A DNA stretch of 64,000 bases from Rapidithrix thailandica (GTDB lineage Bacteria > Bacteroidota > Bacteroidia > Cytophagales > Flammeovirgaceae). Made by a program: the position numbers and the translations under genes. The first letter of the stretch is position 1. Each line of letters opens with the position of its first letter. The stretch spans positions 248,001-312,000 of the forward strand of contig NZ_JBDKWZ010000005.1 of assembly GCF_039710355.1 (NCBI RefSeq), written 5' to 3'. Below the pieces are notes generated by a model. The model searched no databases. It had not been told where the DNA came from and saw nothing but the letters and a program-made list of their open reading frames with translations. Below, in pieces: positions 33,785 to 43,153 of this stretch.

Positions 33785-35632
33785 TTACTCCTCCACGTCT
33801 AATTCTATCCCGATTTCCTTCATCAATGCGCTGGCGCTAAAGCTAAAGCATGGGCCTTTGTGAAGGTGATAATCGAAGTGTAGCTTTCCGTTTTGTAGCG
33901 AACTGTTGAAACTATAATTGATTAAGTGTTCGGGAAAATGCTTTTCCATTCCTACTAATTCAAGGTCGTGGGTAGAAATACAACCGGTGGCTTGAGCTTG
34001 AAGCAGTTGCCGGGTCAATGCCTTGATTCCCTGGTGCCGGTCTTTCGAGTTGGTACCTTTTAGCAACTCGTCCAACAGATAAAAAACAGGTTCTCCTTGC
34101 TTGATCTGACTTAATAATTGTTGAATACGTTGAAGTTCGGCATAAAACGAGGATACATGATCGTGCAGGGAGTCTTTGGTACGCATACTGGTAAACACCT
34201 GAAAAGGAGAAAGCCGTAGCCGCTTGGCACAAACCGGAGCTCCGGTAAAGGCAAGTACGGCATTGATCCCTAAGGTTCTTAAAAAGGTACTTTTCCCGGA
34301 CATGTTGGATCCGGTGATTAAAATACATTTTCCTTTTCCACTGATTTCGCAGTCGTTAACCACCCGCTCTCCGGTATTGATGAGAGGATGCCCCAATGCT
34401 TCGGTTTGGTATATGAAAGGGGCTTCCTGATTTTCTATTTCAGGAAAGGCATTTTCAGGGTTGGAAAAACAGTAGCCGGCTAAACTTAAGGCCGCTTCGA
34501 TATTTCCCACTACTTCTATCCAGTCCTGGATATGGGATTGGTGTCGGGCTTTCCACTTTTCCAAACCGATCATCATATGGACTTCAAACAAAGTGACCCA
34601 ATTCACAAAAACAAAAAACCAAGGGTTTTGCCGGTACTCCAAACGTTCCAGTAAGGTAGCTAACCGCTTGATTTCGGCAGAAACAAGATATTTCTTAGAA
34701 CTCAGTTTTGCTTGTTGCTCCTGTAGCCAAGGAGCTTGGAAGGATTGATTTTCAATTTTCCGGATGGTTTTTTCAAATACCTTTAGAACTTGAATGCTTT
34801 GGCTGGTTTCTTCCAGGGTTTGAGAAACCGTTTTAAAATTTTTGCCTAGCAACAATGACTGAATCAGAAAAAATGTGACGGGCAAAATATTAGGTACATA
34901 TTCCCAATAGGCCAATCCTACACTGATAAGAAGGGCAAAGGGTAAAAGTTTGGCCATCACCTTTAAGGCAGGCTTTTGAAAAACCCCTTCGGAAGTGCTA
35001 GTCCAGGCGTATAGCTTGGGTAAATCACCGGCATCATTTAATGTAGAAGATCGCCCGCTTGCTTGTACCTCCTGGCACCAGTGGATGTTGTCGGCCAACT
35101 CTTTTATCGCTTTTTGCCGGGCAGTAATTTCCTGCGAACTGGCTGCATGTTTAAGCCAACTGGCCAAGGTTGCTTGTCCGGGTAAAGTGGTAGCCCGGTT
35201 GAGGTATTGGAAAAGGGAATACTTACCAAAAATATCCAGATCACCGGTGTAGGGGTGCTGTTCTTTGTCAAAAGCTTCCCCTTTGGCAGCTAGAAGCTCA
35301 AACTGAAAGTTGCACCGGTGTTTTTCTTCCTGGTTAATCTGCAATAAGTTTTGATAAACATCCCGGCTTTCACCAATTTTCCGGTGACGTTTGATCATTA
35401 AAATAAATACCAAGGCGCCCACAAACAAGCAAGTAAACATTAAGGCAGCTTGTCGCTCATTGGCAAAATATACAATGCCGATACCGATGGCTAAAAACCA
35501 CAGGGTACGCAACACTGACAGGCGGTTGTATTGTGCCTGAGCCGTAGTAAAAAGTCCCTGGTACTGGTCTATATTTTTTGTAAAAAAATCGAGTGCTGTA
35601 TTTGGGTTCATTCCTTTTTTCAAATTTCTCAA
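33785..35632 (-). CDS. MutS-like ATPase with N-terminal membrane helices
   Basis: 615 residues. Two hydrophobic segments near the N-terminus (LRTLWFLAIGIGIVYFA and ALMFTCLFVGALVFILMI) and probably another pair around residues 215-260. The C-terminal ~190 residues are a MutS-family ATPase: Walker A ITGSNMSGKST near 435-445, Walker B VFYLLDELLKGTNS, and the H-motif ISTHDLEL. The mismatch-recognition and connector domains of MutS are absent. This membrane type is common in Bacteroidota but has no established role in mismatch repair. It converges with nrdG. Confidence 0.85.
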   Translation of the reverse strand: MRNLKKGMNPNTALDFFTKNIDQYQGLFTTAQAQYNRLSVLRTLWFLAIGIGIVYFANERQAALMFTCLFVGALVFILMIKRHRKIGESRDVYQNLLQINQEEKHRCNFQFELLAAKGEAFDKEQHPYTGDLDIFGKYSLFQYLNRATTLPGQATLASWLKHAASSQEITARQKAIKELADNIHWCQEVQASGRSSTLNDAGDLPKLYAWTSTSEGVFQKPALKVMAKLLPFALLISVGLAYWEYVPNILPVTFFLIQSLLLGKNFKTVSQTLEETSQSIQVLKVFEKTIRKIENQSFQAPWLQEQQAKLSSKKYLVSAEIKRLATLLERLEYRQNPWFFVFVNWVTLFEVHMMIGLEKWKARHQSHIQDWIEVVGNIEAALSLAGYCFSNPENAFPEIENQEAPFIYQTEALGHPLINTGERVVNDCEISGKGKCILITGSNMSGKSTFLRTLGINAVLAFTGAPVCAKRLRLSPFQVFTSMRTKDSLHDHVSSFYAELQRIQQLLSQIKQGEPVFYLLDELLKGTNSKDRHQGIKALTRQLLQAQATGCISTHDLELVGMEKHFPEHLINYSFNSSLQNGKLHFDYHLHKGPCFSFSASALMKEIGIELDVEE

Positions 35633-36277
35633 AAATTAAAAGAAGTATTTTAGGCATTGGTATTTCATGCCGGAAAAGAGCCTCTTACTCTCGAAGGGTA
35701 AGTTGCTACACTTTCAATTACTTCGATTCAAATTAAACAGGCTTATTCAGTTTTTTTAGTATTGAAAAGTTGCCTGGAATTAAATTATGCTCCTAAAAAT
35801 ACTTCAGGAAAATGAGAAAGCATGGAAAAATATCCGTTTGCCATGGATATTTGTATATTTCTGTGATTGAAGTGAATTAAACTTTTTCTTTTTCCTGAAA
35901 AATGTTTCAAAAACGCCTCCTCTGTCTTACTTTTTGCAACAATAGCGTTGGCTATTTTTTTCAAAAAGTGCCTTGATGAGCCGATTTTGATTCCATCTTC
36001 GGTCAAAAACTATAGGTGTAAACCATTTCATTTCCTATTATATTGATGCAGTCGTACCGGAGTTCATTTTTATAAAAAGACAGGGGGGATATTTTTGCAG
36101 AAATAATCTTTCCGGTTGGAGTGGGTGACTGCCAGGAATACAATGATGGAGTCAATAATTTAGTCGGAGGCGGGTTATGTAAGTAAGTAATTTTTTGAAA
36201 GGAAGGGTCAATTTTTTGGATTTTAGCCCCCTCAATATCTAAAATAAAGGAACCTCTAAACTTATTAGTGATAGATT
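35633..36277. other. 645-base AT-rich gap, weak minus-strand frames only
   Basis: Two minus-strand open frames touch here, 35785-36006 (73 codons) and 36003-36380 (125 codons); the latter overlaps the start of the basic secreted protein. The second one has some protein-like sequence (FRGSFILDIEGAKIQKIDPS, LSFYKNELRYDCINIIGNE) and could be a decayed or small hypothetical gene. No family is recognised. Confidence 0.35.
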
Positions 36278-36985
36278 TTGAAAGTGCAGTTAACAATATA
36301 TCATATACATAGAAGAGCCTTTTGCGCGATCGCAATGATAATGGCCGGTTTGCTTGTAAGCCCCTCAGGCACCTTGGCACAAAGCAAAAGCAAAGGGATG
36401 CGGATGAACCATCCTGACAAAAAGCTGCATAAGACCCGGCCCAAAAGTCATAGAAGTTATGCCAACGCAGATAGAATGGCTAAGCCATTACACAAAGTGA
36501 AACATAAGACTCGCCGGAATAAACGCAAACAAGCTCGTAGGATAGCCGATTATTCCGGGGATGTTTGGATGTCGAGTTTGCGAAGACGGTCTTCGTTTCA
36601 ACAATCCGGGCGGAAGTTTAAAGGGGGGTACTCCATCGCCAAACTCCGGGCACGTAATCGCAGTATTCAACGAAGCATCAGTAATTTCAGAGGGCATTCC
36701 TCCAGACGGGGAGCCTACAGGCAAAAGGGAAGAGGTATGGCTTTGTTCCGGGGGGATTTGTTCCGAAAGCGCGGGCCTAATATGAATCGAAAAATTGCCC
36801 GGTATTCCGGTGGGCGGATTCGCAATTCTTACCGGAAGAAACAATGGAAATTACGCTTGTTTATGAGAGCGCCAAAACGTTACAGTCCCGATACATTGGA
36901 AAAACCGAATCATCTCAAAAAGAAAAAACCGAAATTAAAATACGATTCGCGGGAAGGAAAAATTTGGGAAACGGAAGAACGCTAA
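36278..36985 (+). CDS. Very basic secreted protein of unknown function
   Basis: 235 residues. N-terminal signal-like stretch (AFCAIAMIMAGLLVSPSGTLAQ), then a mature part extremely rich in Arg and Lys. Short repeated patterns occur with Tyr/Phe-(Ser/Arg)-Gly: DYSGDVW, NFRGHSS, LFRGDLF, RYSGGRI. No cysteines in the mature part. The composition suggests binding to anionic polymers (cell-surface polysaccharide, nucleic acid), but that is inference. A terminator follows 5 bases after the stop, supporting a real gene. Confidence 0.65.
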   Translation: MKVQLTIYHIHRRAFCAIAMIMAGLLVSPSGTLAQSKSKGMRMNHPDKKLHKTRPKSHRSYANADRMAKPLHKVKHKTRRNKRKQARRIADYSGDVWMSSLRRRSSFQQSGRKFKGGYSIAKLRARNRSIQRSISNFRGHSSRRGAYRQKGRGMALFRGDLFRKRGPNMNRKIARYSGGRIRNSYRKKQWKLRLFMRAPKRYSPDTLEKPNHLKKKKPKLKYDSREGKIWETEER

Positions 36986-36990
36986 AGGAA

Positions 36991-37018
36991 GCCTGGCTAA
37001 AACAGCCGGGCTTTTTTG
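36991..37018 (+). terminator. Terminator after the basic secreted protein
   Basis: 8-bp stem GCCTGGCT/AGCCGGGC (one G-U pair), 5-base loop, six T. Confidence 0.8.
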
Positions 37019-37235
37019 TTTGTCAACGAATGCTTTTGCAAACGTTTGTTGTTGAGATGCGCGAGAAAACTCACATTTTTGGTCTTTGTGGGAAGAGGTA
37101 TATCAAGCTAACCTCTTGAGTAATACCCGCTTTCCTGTGAATAATCGTAAATTTGCGAACGGATAATTGTTCGATTCAGGAAGTGTATGTATTGAGCTTT
37201 TATCTGATTGGATCCACCGTAAATACAGAAGCAAA

Positions 37236-38888
37236 ATGAAAAATAAAGTTCTGAAAGTACATCCGTCTGACGATGCCATTGTAGCGTTAACAGATTTGAA
37301 AAAAGGAGAGCGTATTGAATTCGAAGGGCAGGTTTACTTGCTCAAGAACGATGTGCCTGTCAAACATAAATTTGCAGGCAAAACGTATCAGGTAGGAGAC
37401 CCGGTGATCATGTATGGGATTTTGGTAGGAAAAGCAACTCAGGTAATTGAAAAGGGAGATTGCCTTACCATCAACAATGTGAAACATGCTGCGGCTGAGT
37501 TTACGGGAAAAACAGAGCAGGTCAGTTGGCAAACTCCGGATATCTCCAGGTTTCAGGGCCGGACTTTTCAAGGATACCATCGTCCGGATGGAAAAGTGGG
37601 GACAGCCAATTATTGGTTGATGGTGCCTATGGTATTTTGTGAAAACAGAAACCTTAATTTCATCAAAGAAGCGCTGTTAAAAGAGTTGGGCTATGCCAAA
37701 GGTGCCAAGTACCAACAACACTCACGAAAGCTGGTGGAAATGTATCAATCCGGCAAGTCCACGGACGAAATCCTCGCGGAAGAGTTGTTGGTAGAAGAAG
37801 AATCCGATATGGCACAACGCATTTTTCCGAATGTAGACGGTATTAAATTTTTAAATCACGAAGGAGGCTGCGGAGGTACCCGGGAAGATTCGGACACACT
37901 TTGCAGTTTGTTGGCAGGGTATATTACCCATCCTAATGTAGCAGGGGTCACGGTATTGAGCTTAGGGTGCCAACATGCACAGGTAGATATTTTGAAAAAG
38001 GAAATCGAGAAGAGAGATCCTGACTTCAGCAAACCCATTTACATCTTTGAACAACAGGAAATCGGTTCGGAGGAAAAGTTAGTCACCGAAGCTATTAAAA
38101 AAACGTTTGTGGGCTTGATTCAGGCCAATGAGATTATACGGCAGCCCGCGCCTCTCAACAAATTGACGATTGGCTTGGAGTGCGGAGGTTCGGACGGTTT
38201 CTCCGGGATTTCGGCAAATCCTGCTTTAGGGTATGTCTCCGACTTGCTTTCTACTTTGGGAGGGACTGTGATTTTATCAGAATTTCCCGAGTTGTGTGGA
38301 GTTGAACAAGAATTGATTAACCGGTGTACTTCGGAAGCGCTGGCCAATAAATTCCGTTCAATCCAGGGTGCGTATGCCGCCAAAGCGGAGGCAGTCGGAT
38401 CGGGATTTGATATGAACCCTTCTCCCGGCAATATTAAGGACGGCTTAATTACCGATGCGATTAAATCGGCCGGAGCTGCCAAAAAAGGCGGTACCAGCCC
38501 GGTGACCGATGTGCTGGACTATACCGAGCCTGCTACCCAACCGGGACTGAGTTTATTATGCACTCCCGGAAACGATGTGGAATCCACTACCGGATTGGCC
38601 GGCAGTTGGGCCAACCTGATTTTATTTACTACCGGATTGGGAACTCCTACAGGGAATCCGGTGACCCCGGTAATTAAAGTGGCTAGCAATACCCGCTTGG
38701 CTGAACGGATGCCGGACATCATTGATGTGAGTACCGGAAGCATCATTACCGGGGAAGAAACGATACAAGAAATGGGAGAGAGACTGTTGGAATATTGTAT
38801 AAAAGTGGCCAGTGGTGAAATCAGTACCAAAGCCATGCAATTAGGGCAAGATGACTTTATTCCCTGGAAGCGTGGAGTGTCTTTATAA
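37236..38888 (+). CDS. uxaA: Altronate dehydratase (UxaA family)
   Basis: 550 residues from the ATG at 37236, which directly precedes the family N-terminus MKNKVLKVHPSDDAIVAL; the in-frame start at 37167 was rejected. N-terminal SAF-like domain (~1-95), then the large catalytic domain with GYHRPDGKVGTANYW, NHEGGCGGTRED, LGLECGGSDGFSGI-type and STGSIITGEE blocks. It dehydrates altronate (or a related sugar acid) in hexuronate breakdown. The neighbouring SMP-30/gluconolactonase-like lipoprotein fits sugar-acid metabolism, though it is on the other strand. Specificity for altronate is not certain. Confidence 0.88.
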   Translation: MKNKVLKVHPSDDAIVALTDLKKGERIEFEGQVYLLKNDVPVKHKFAGKTYQVGDPVIMYGILVGKATQVIEKGDCLTINNVKHAAAEFTGKTEQVSWQTPDISRFQGRTFQGYHRPDGKVGTANYWLMVPMVFCENRNLNFIKEALLKELGYAKGAKYQQHSRKLVEMYQSGKSTDEILAEELLVEEESDMAQRIFPNVDGIKFLNHEGGCGGTREDSDTLCSLLAGYITHPNVAGVTVLSLGCQHAQVDILKKEIEKRDPDFSKPIYIFEQQEIGSEEKLVTEAIKKTFVGLIQANEIIRQPAPLNKLTIGLECGGSDGFSGISANPALGYVSDLLSTLGGTVILSEFPELCGVEQELINRCTSEALANKFRSIQGAYAAKAEAVGSGFDMNPSPGNIKDGLITDAIKSAGAAKKGGTSPVTDVLDYTEPATQPGLSLLCTPGNDVESTTGLAGSWANLILFTTGLGTPTGNPVTPVIKVASNTRLAERMPDIIDVSTGSIITGEETIQEMGERLLEYCIKVASGEISTKAMQLGQDDFIPWKRGVSL

Positions 38889-38904
38889 AAAAAGATGAGG
38901 CATG

Positions 38905-38951
38905 AAAAAAAGACCTTCCAGGTTTTCGAAAACCTGGAAGGTCTTTTTTTT
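38905..38951. repeat. REP-type palindrome acting as bidirectional terminator
   Basis: A 34-base perfect palindrome (38911-38944, core ACCTTCCAGGTTTTCG and its complement) with A- and T-runs on its sides. Same family as the three copies around the transposase at 42.4-43.2 kb. It sits between convergent genes, and its T-run touches the stop codon of the minus-strand gene. Confidence 0.85.
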
Positions 38952-39870
38952 AGTTTGCAGAATGCCAAAGCTTCCAGGCTCTTCCCGCACTCAAACCTTC
39001 AAAGGTCTCTACCAGCTTCCGGTCTTGTAAAGTGATGTAACACGTTTTTCCCTCTTTGCCTCCAAAAGCAATATTGGAAGGTTTTTTTCCTTTCAGTTGG
39101 ATTTCTTGAATAAGTTTTCCTTCCGGAGATAAAATTGCAACGGTTCCTTTATCGTAACGACAAACGTATAAATTCCCCTTTTCATCACAGCGCATTCCAT
39201 CCATACCAAAGTCGGAAAATTTGTGAAAAAGACGTTTGTTGGACACCTTGCCTTCTTCATCCAAATCATATGCCCATACGTTGCGTTGTATACTTTCATT
39301 GACATACAAAGTACGGTTGTCAGAACTCACTTCAATGCCATTGGTAGTACCCATGTTGGCTTCAAGTAATGTGGTTTCCCCTTCCGGTGAGATGCGCCAT
39401 AGTTGCCCGGTAGAAGCTTGCCAGTTGGGGTCGGAGGCAAATAGAATTCCGTTGTCCATAATGGCCAAGTCATTGGGTTGGTTCATGGAATCATTGTGGG
39501 CAAACACCTCTATGGCTCTGGTTTCCGGGTCAATTTTTAATACATTGTGTTGTGGATAGTCGGCGACAAACATCGCTCCTTCTCGGTTAAACCGGATACC
39601 GTTACCGATCGAACCTTCGGGTAAGGTGACAAACAATCCGGCTTGTCCGTTAGGTTGAACTTGCCCGATGGTACCTTCTTGTTCGAAATTGACCAAATAC
39701 AATATTCCGTCTTTGGCGACTGCAGGGCCTTCGATGCCTCCGGTAAAGACGGGTGAAGTAAAATCCTTGGAATCCATAGTCTGTTCTTTCGTTTCTTCTT
39801 GTTTCTTTTGTTCTTTAGGTGTTTGGCAAGCTAAGGCCAAACCGGTAAAAAGGATAATTAATTTTTTCAT
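38950..39870 (-). CDS. SMP-30/gluconolactonase-like lipoprotein
   Basis: 306 residues; lipobox LALAC (Cys15) followed by a charged linker (TPKEQKKQEETKEQ). The rest is a six-bladed propeller of the SMP-30/LRE type: GGIEGPAVAKDGILYLVNFE, MNQPNDLAIMDNG, GTTNGIEVSSDNRTLYVNES and DGMRCDEKGNLYVCRYD. Members are calcium-dependent lactonases that hydrolyse sugar lactones. A periplasmic location fits the lipoprotein signal. Confidence 0.88.
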   Translation of the reverse strand: MKKLIILFTGLALACQTPKEQKKQEETKEQTMDSKDFTSPVFTGGIEGPAVAKDGILYLVNFEQEGTIGQVQPNGQAGLFVTLPEGSIGNGIRFNREGAMFVADYPQHNVLKIDPETRAIEVFAHNDSMNQPNDLAIMDNGILFASDPNWQASTGQLWRISPEGETTLLEANMGTTNGIEVSSDNRTLYVNESIQRNVWAYDLDEEGKVSNKRLFHKFSDFGMDGMRCDEKGNLYVCRYDKGTVAILSPEGKLIQEIQLKGKKPSNIAFGGKEGKTCYITLQDRKLVETFEGLSAGRAWKLWHSAN

Positions 39871-39946
39871 ACGAAACTGATACCGTTATTTTGGTTGTGA
39901 AATTCAGATTTGATTTGGCAATTTCTAATAAAAAAAATAATAATCC

Positions 39947-40486
39947 ATGGCAAAGGACAAACAATTGATTCGGAAAGAGTTGTTAGCAAACCGGGCATCA
40001 CTTAGTCAAGAGGAAATAACCCTCCGCTCTCAACGCATTGTCGAACAGCTCTGGCAAATAATAGCCACAAATGACTTTGAGGTAGTTCATACCTTTTTGC
40101 CTATTGGAAACGAAGTGAACACTTGGTTGTTGGTGGAACAGGCCTTGACCAACGGGGTAAAAGTGGTGATCCCTAAAACGCTTGGGAAATTGAAGTTAAA
40201 ACATTTGCTTTTGGAAGATACGCAAGGCATGGTGGAGGGGAAGTTTGGAACTTTATATCCCGAAAAAGAAATGGAGTATACCGGTGCGTATGACCTGATT
40301 GTAGTGCCTGGCTTGGCTTTTGACCAATATCATCACCGGATAGGCTACGGAGCCGGCTATTACGATGTCTTTTTAAAAGAGCATCCCGGTAGTTTGAAAG
40401 TAGGAGTGGGCTTTGACTTTCAGTTAGTGGATGCACTTCCCGTAGAAGCGCATGATGTGCCTCTCGACAAAATCATACTGGGTTGA
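39947..40486 (+). CDS. 5-formyltetrahydrofolate cyclo-ligase
   Basis: 179 residues, usual length. It converts 5-formyl-THF to 5,10-methenyl-THF with ATP. Basic N-terminal motif KQLIRKELLANRASLS; central LPIGNEVNTW; nucleotide-binding GRIGYGAGYYD-type loop (HRIGYGAGYYDVFL); the C-terminal substrate loop (FQLVDALPVEAHDVPLDKI) is present. Probably a single gene. Confidence 0.94.
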   Translation: MAKDKQLIRKELLANRASLSQEEITLRSQRIVEQLWQIIATNDFEVVHTFLPIGNEVNTWLLVEQALTNGVKVVIPKTLGKLKLKHLLLEDTQGMVEGKFGTLYPEKEMEYTGAYDLIVVPGLAFDQYHHRIGYGAGYYDVFLKEHPGSLKVGVGFDFQLVDALPVEAHDVPLDKIILG

Positions 40487-40579
40487 GCATTGTTAATGAA
40501 TCTTGATTCCCGTTGATCTGCTCTCTTTTTCCTGATTATTCTATTATTTTTGACAATACAACCCAAAGGATCTGTATTT

Positions 40580-41197
40580 ATGAGTTTAAAATGGTTGGAA
40601 GTAGCCAAACGACTACAAGCAATTGCCCAAAATGGCCTCACCTTTACCGAAGGAGAATATGACCGGGAACGCTATGAAGAGCTTCGAGATATTTCTGTGA
40701 AGATGATGAGTCATTACAGTGGGGAAGAGATGCAGAAGGTAGGGGAGTTGTTTGCCTTCGAAAAGGGATACCAAACTCCCAAAACGGATGTACGGGGAGT
40801 GGTATTTAAAGAGCGGAAAATTTTAATGGTAAAAGAGGCGGCTGACGGTAAATGGTCTTTACCCGGTGGTTGGGCCGACATCAATTATTCTCCCAGGGAA
40901 GTAGCGGAAAAAGAGGTATGGGAAGAAGCCGGGCTGGAAGTGAAATCGGGAAGGTTGCTGGCCGTATTTGATAAGCACAAACACCCTCATCCACCGGACC
41001 CTTATCATGCGTATAAATTGTTCATCCGTTGTGAGATTATCGGAGGTGAGCTGAAAACCAGTATTGAGACCTTGGATGTAGGCTTTTTCGGCAAGGAGGA
41101 CTTACCGCCTCTTTCTGAGGAACGGAATACGCATAGCCAGATCCTGACCATGTTTGACTATTTGGAAAACCCTGAAAAAGAGGTACTGCTGGATTAA
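40580..41197 (+). CDS. NUDIX hydrolase with NUDIX N-terminal helix domain
   Basis: 205 residues from the ATG at 40580; an earlier GTG/TTG-type start is less likely. N-terminal helical part (WLEVAKRLQAIAQNGLTF) followed by a NUDIX fold. The NUDIX box reads GGWADINYSPREVAEKEVWEE, with Lys where Arg is usual in the REUxEE core and Asn in place of the first acidic position. Related proteins hydrolyse ADP-ribose or similar nucleoside diphosphates; the substrate here is unknown. Confidence 0.88.
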   Translation: MSLKWLEVAKRLQAIAQNGLTFTEGEYDRERYEELRDISVKMMSHYSGEEMQKVGELFAFEKGYQTPKTDVRGVVFKERKILMVKEAADGKWSLPGGWADINYSPREVAEKEVWEEAGLEVKSGRLLAVFDKHKHPHPPDPYHAYKLFIRCEIIGGELKTSIETLDVGFFGKEDLPPLSEERNTHSQILTMFDYLENPEKEVLLD

Positions 41198-41345
41198 ATA
41201 AGAGCCGTGACACTTATTCTCTTATCTTTATTTATCCTGTACCTGAACTCTATAAATAGTTGGCTGGAACCGGATCGAATAACTTTTCTGGCTGAATAGC
41301 AATAAATTAATACTAATTATTCTAACCATATTTGATTAAAAGCAA

Positions 41346-42383
41346 ATGAGCAAAAAAGTACTTGTTACCGGTGGATGCGGTTACATCGGGTCACACACGA
41401 TTATCGAAATGATCCGTTCAACTGACTATGAGGTGATTTCTGTGGATAATAATATCAACTCTACGGAAAAAACCATGGAACGAATTCGGCAAATCACAGG
41501 CAAAGAGGTGAAGAATTATCAGGTAGACCTCTGTGACCTGGCTGCAACTCGTCAAATTTTTGAAGAAAACGACAATCTGGTGGGGGTAATCCACTTTGCC
41601 GCACTGAAGGCCGTAGGCGAATCGGTAGAGCAACCTCATTTGTATTATCATAATAATATCAACTCTTTATTGAATATTCTTAAATGTTGTGAAGAGTTTA
41701 AGGTGAATAATTTTATTTTTTCTTCTTCTTGCTCATTGTATGGTAATGTGGAGCAACTTCCGGTGAAAGAAGATACTCCGTTGAGCAAAACCGAATCGCC
41801 TTATGCACATACCAAATTGGTAGGGGAAGAAATAATTAAAAGTATTGTGCATGTAAATGATGTGCAAGCGATTGCGCTTCGCTATTTCAACCCGGTAGGA
41901 GCCGATAAAACAGGTTTGAACGGAGAAAATCCTATCAACAAGCCGAATAACTTGGTACCGGTGATCACCCAAACCGCAAGTGGAATTATTCCTAAAATGC
42001 AGGTTTTCGGAGATGATTACGATACCCGTGACGGTTCGTGCATCCGTGATTATATCCATGTTACGGATATCGCGAATGCACATATCAAAGCGTTAAACTA
42101 CTTGATTGAACAACGAAACAGTTCTAATTACGAAGTGTTTAACCTGGGTACAGGTAACGGAGTGACAGTATTGGAAGCGATTAAGGCTTTTGAAAAGATC
42201 AGTGGCTTGGAGTTGAATTATGAAATCGGTCCGAAAAGGGCCGGAGATGTCATGGCAATCTATTCGAATAGTAGTAAAGCCAAAGAACTGCTCGGTTGGG
42301 AAACGACTTTTGGCATTGAAGAGATGATGGCAAGCGCTTGGAAATGGCAACAAAACTTGAATAAAGAGGCGGGAAGAGCATAA
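41346..42383 (+). CDS. galE: UDP-glucose 4-epimerase
   Basis: 345-residue short-chain dehydrogenase-type epimerase interconverting UDP-glucose and UDP-galactose. NAD-binding GGCGYIGSHT at the N-terminus; catalytic Ser in FSSSCSLYG; YAHTK catalytic Tyr-Lys pair; substrate-binding YFNPVGAD and RDGSCIRDYIHV. A REP palindrome 30 bases after the stop serves as its terminator. Confidence 0.95.
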   Translation: MSKKVLVTGGCGYIGSHTIIEMIRSTDYEVISVDNNINSTEKTMERIRQITGKEVKNYQVDLCDLAATRQIFEENDNLVGVIHFAALKAVGESVEQPHLYYHNNINSLLNILKCCEEFKVNNFIFSSSCSLYGNVEQLPVKEDTPLSKTESPYAHTKLVGEEIIKSIVHVNDVQAIALRYFNPVGADKTGLNGENPINKPNNLVPVITQTASGIIPKMQVFGDDYDTRDGSCIRDYIHVTDIANAHIKALNYLIEQRNSSNYEVFNLGTGNGVTVLEAIKAFEKISGLELNYEIGPKRAGDVMAIYSNSSKAKELLGWETTFGIEEMMASAWKWQQNLNKEAGRA

Positions 42384-42412
42384 GGGAAAATAGCCGCTTT
42401 TACAAAGAAGCT

Positions 42413-42445
42413 AAACCTTCCAGGTTTTCAAAACCTGGAAGGTTT
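42413..42445. repeat. REP palindrome, left copy (galE terminator)
   Basis: 16-bp perfect stem with a 1-base loop (AAACCTTCCAGGTTTT, C, complement), followed by T residues. Confidence 0.9.
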
Positions 42446-42461
42446 TTTTACCATGACACAA

Positions 42462-43115
42462 TCAGTCAAATACAGACACTAATTGGTGATTCTGTGTATG
42501 GAATTGGATATATGTTTTCTTATTACCAAACCATTTCAGTACCTCCCTCCTACAAAGAAATGTATCTCTTTTGCGTAGCAGTTCAGTATAAGACGAGTGT
42601 TTCCATTTTTTCAAATCGTCCACAAATCCATGATGCACAGGATTGTGATGTATATAGAATACCAGTTGACTATAATAACTCGCATCGCGAACCGCTTTAC
42701 GCTTTATGATTTTTTGAAAAAGAGCTCCTTGTCTTTGATAGGTTTTATTAAAAGCCTTGGCATAACTATTAAAAAAATTGCTGAACTGTTGACTGACCAG
42801 ACCTTCCAGGTTTCGAAAACCTGGAAGGTCTAACAATTCGCCTTTTCGCTTTAGTTTTTTCTTTCGAAAGTAATAGTCAATAAGTTTATTTTCAGGTTTT
42901 ACCCTGATCATCATATGAAAGTGGTTTGGCATCAGGCAATAGGTAAAAGTATCGACAACAGGAGCCAGGTATTTTTGATATTTTTCCAGAAAAAAGAAAT
43001 AGTTTTTACTTTCTTTAAACAGTACATCTTTTCCATTGGCATGATTATAAATATGGTAGACAGCATCAGGAATAAAAGGCAGGTGCATGATATAGTATAA
43101 GTTGAACATATACAA
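42462..43115 (-). CDS. REP-associated tyrosine transposase (Y1, IS200-like)
   Basis: 217 residues. HUH metal motif HFH in YCLMPNHFHMMIRV; N-terminal YHIYNHANGKDVLF; catalytic-tyrosine helix NSYAKAFNKTYQRQGALFQ; C-terminal YIHHNPVHHGFV. It would cut and rejoin single-stranded DNA at REP palindromes. About 11 codons in the middle (DLPGFRNLEGL) are a translated copy of the palindrome, in frame, just before the catalytic helix. The start could be at 43115, 43109 or 43088. Whether the inserted segment leaves the enzyme active is unknown. Confidence 0.88.
   Translation of the reverse strand: MYMFNLYYIMHLPFIPDAVYHIYNHANGKDVLFKESKNYFFFLEKYQKYLAPVVDTFTYCLMPNHFHMMIRVKPENKLIDYYFRKKKLKRKGELLDLPGFRNLEGLVSQQFSNFFNSYAKAFNKTYQRQGALFQKIIKRKAVRDASYYSQLVFYIHHNPVHHGFVDDLKKWKHSSYTELLRKRDTFLCRREVLKWFGNKKTYIQFHTQNHQLVSVFD
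42799..42831. repeat. REP palindrome inside the transposase frame
   Basis: 33 bases (AGACCTTCCAGGTTT and complement), exactly 11 codons, no frameshift; the same variant (AGACC ends) as the copy at 38905. Confidence 0.9.
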
Positions 43116-43153
43116 TCAACTTAAGTCGTTAGGAAATGTTTATTGGAATAAAA

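Noticed and set aside
42494..42833. Plus-strand frames opposite the transposase
   Set aside because: The minus strand carries the HUH and Tyr motifs of a RAYT.
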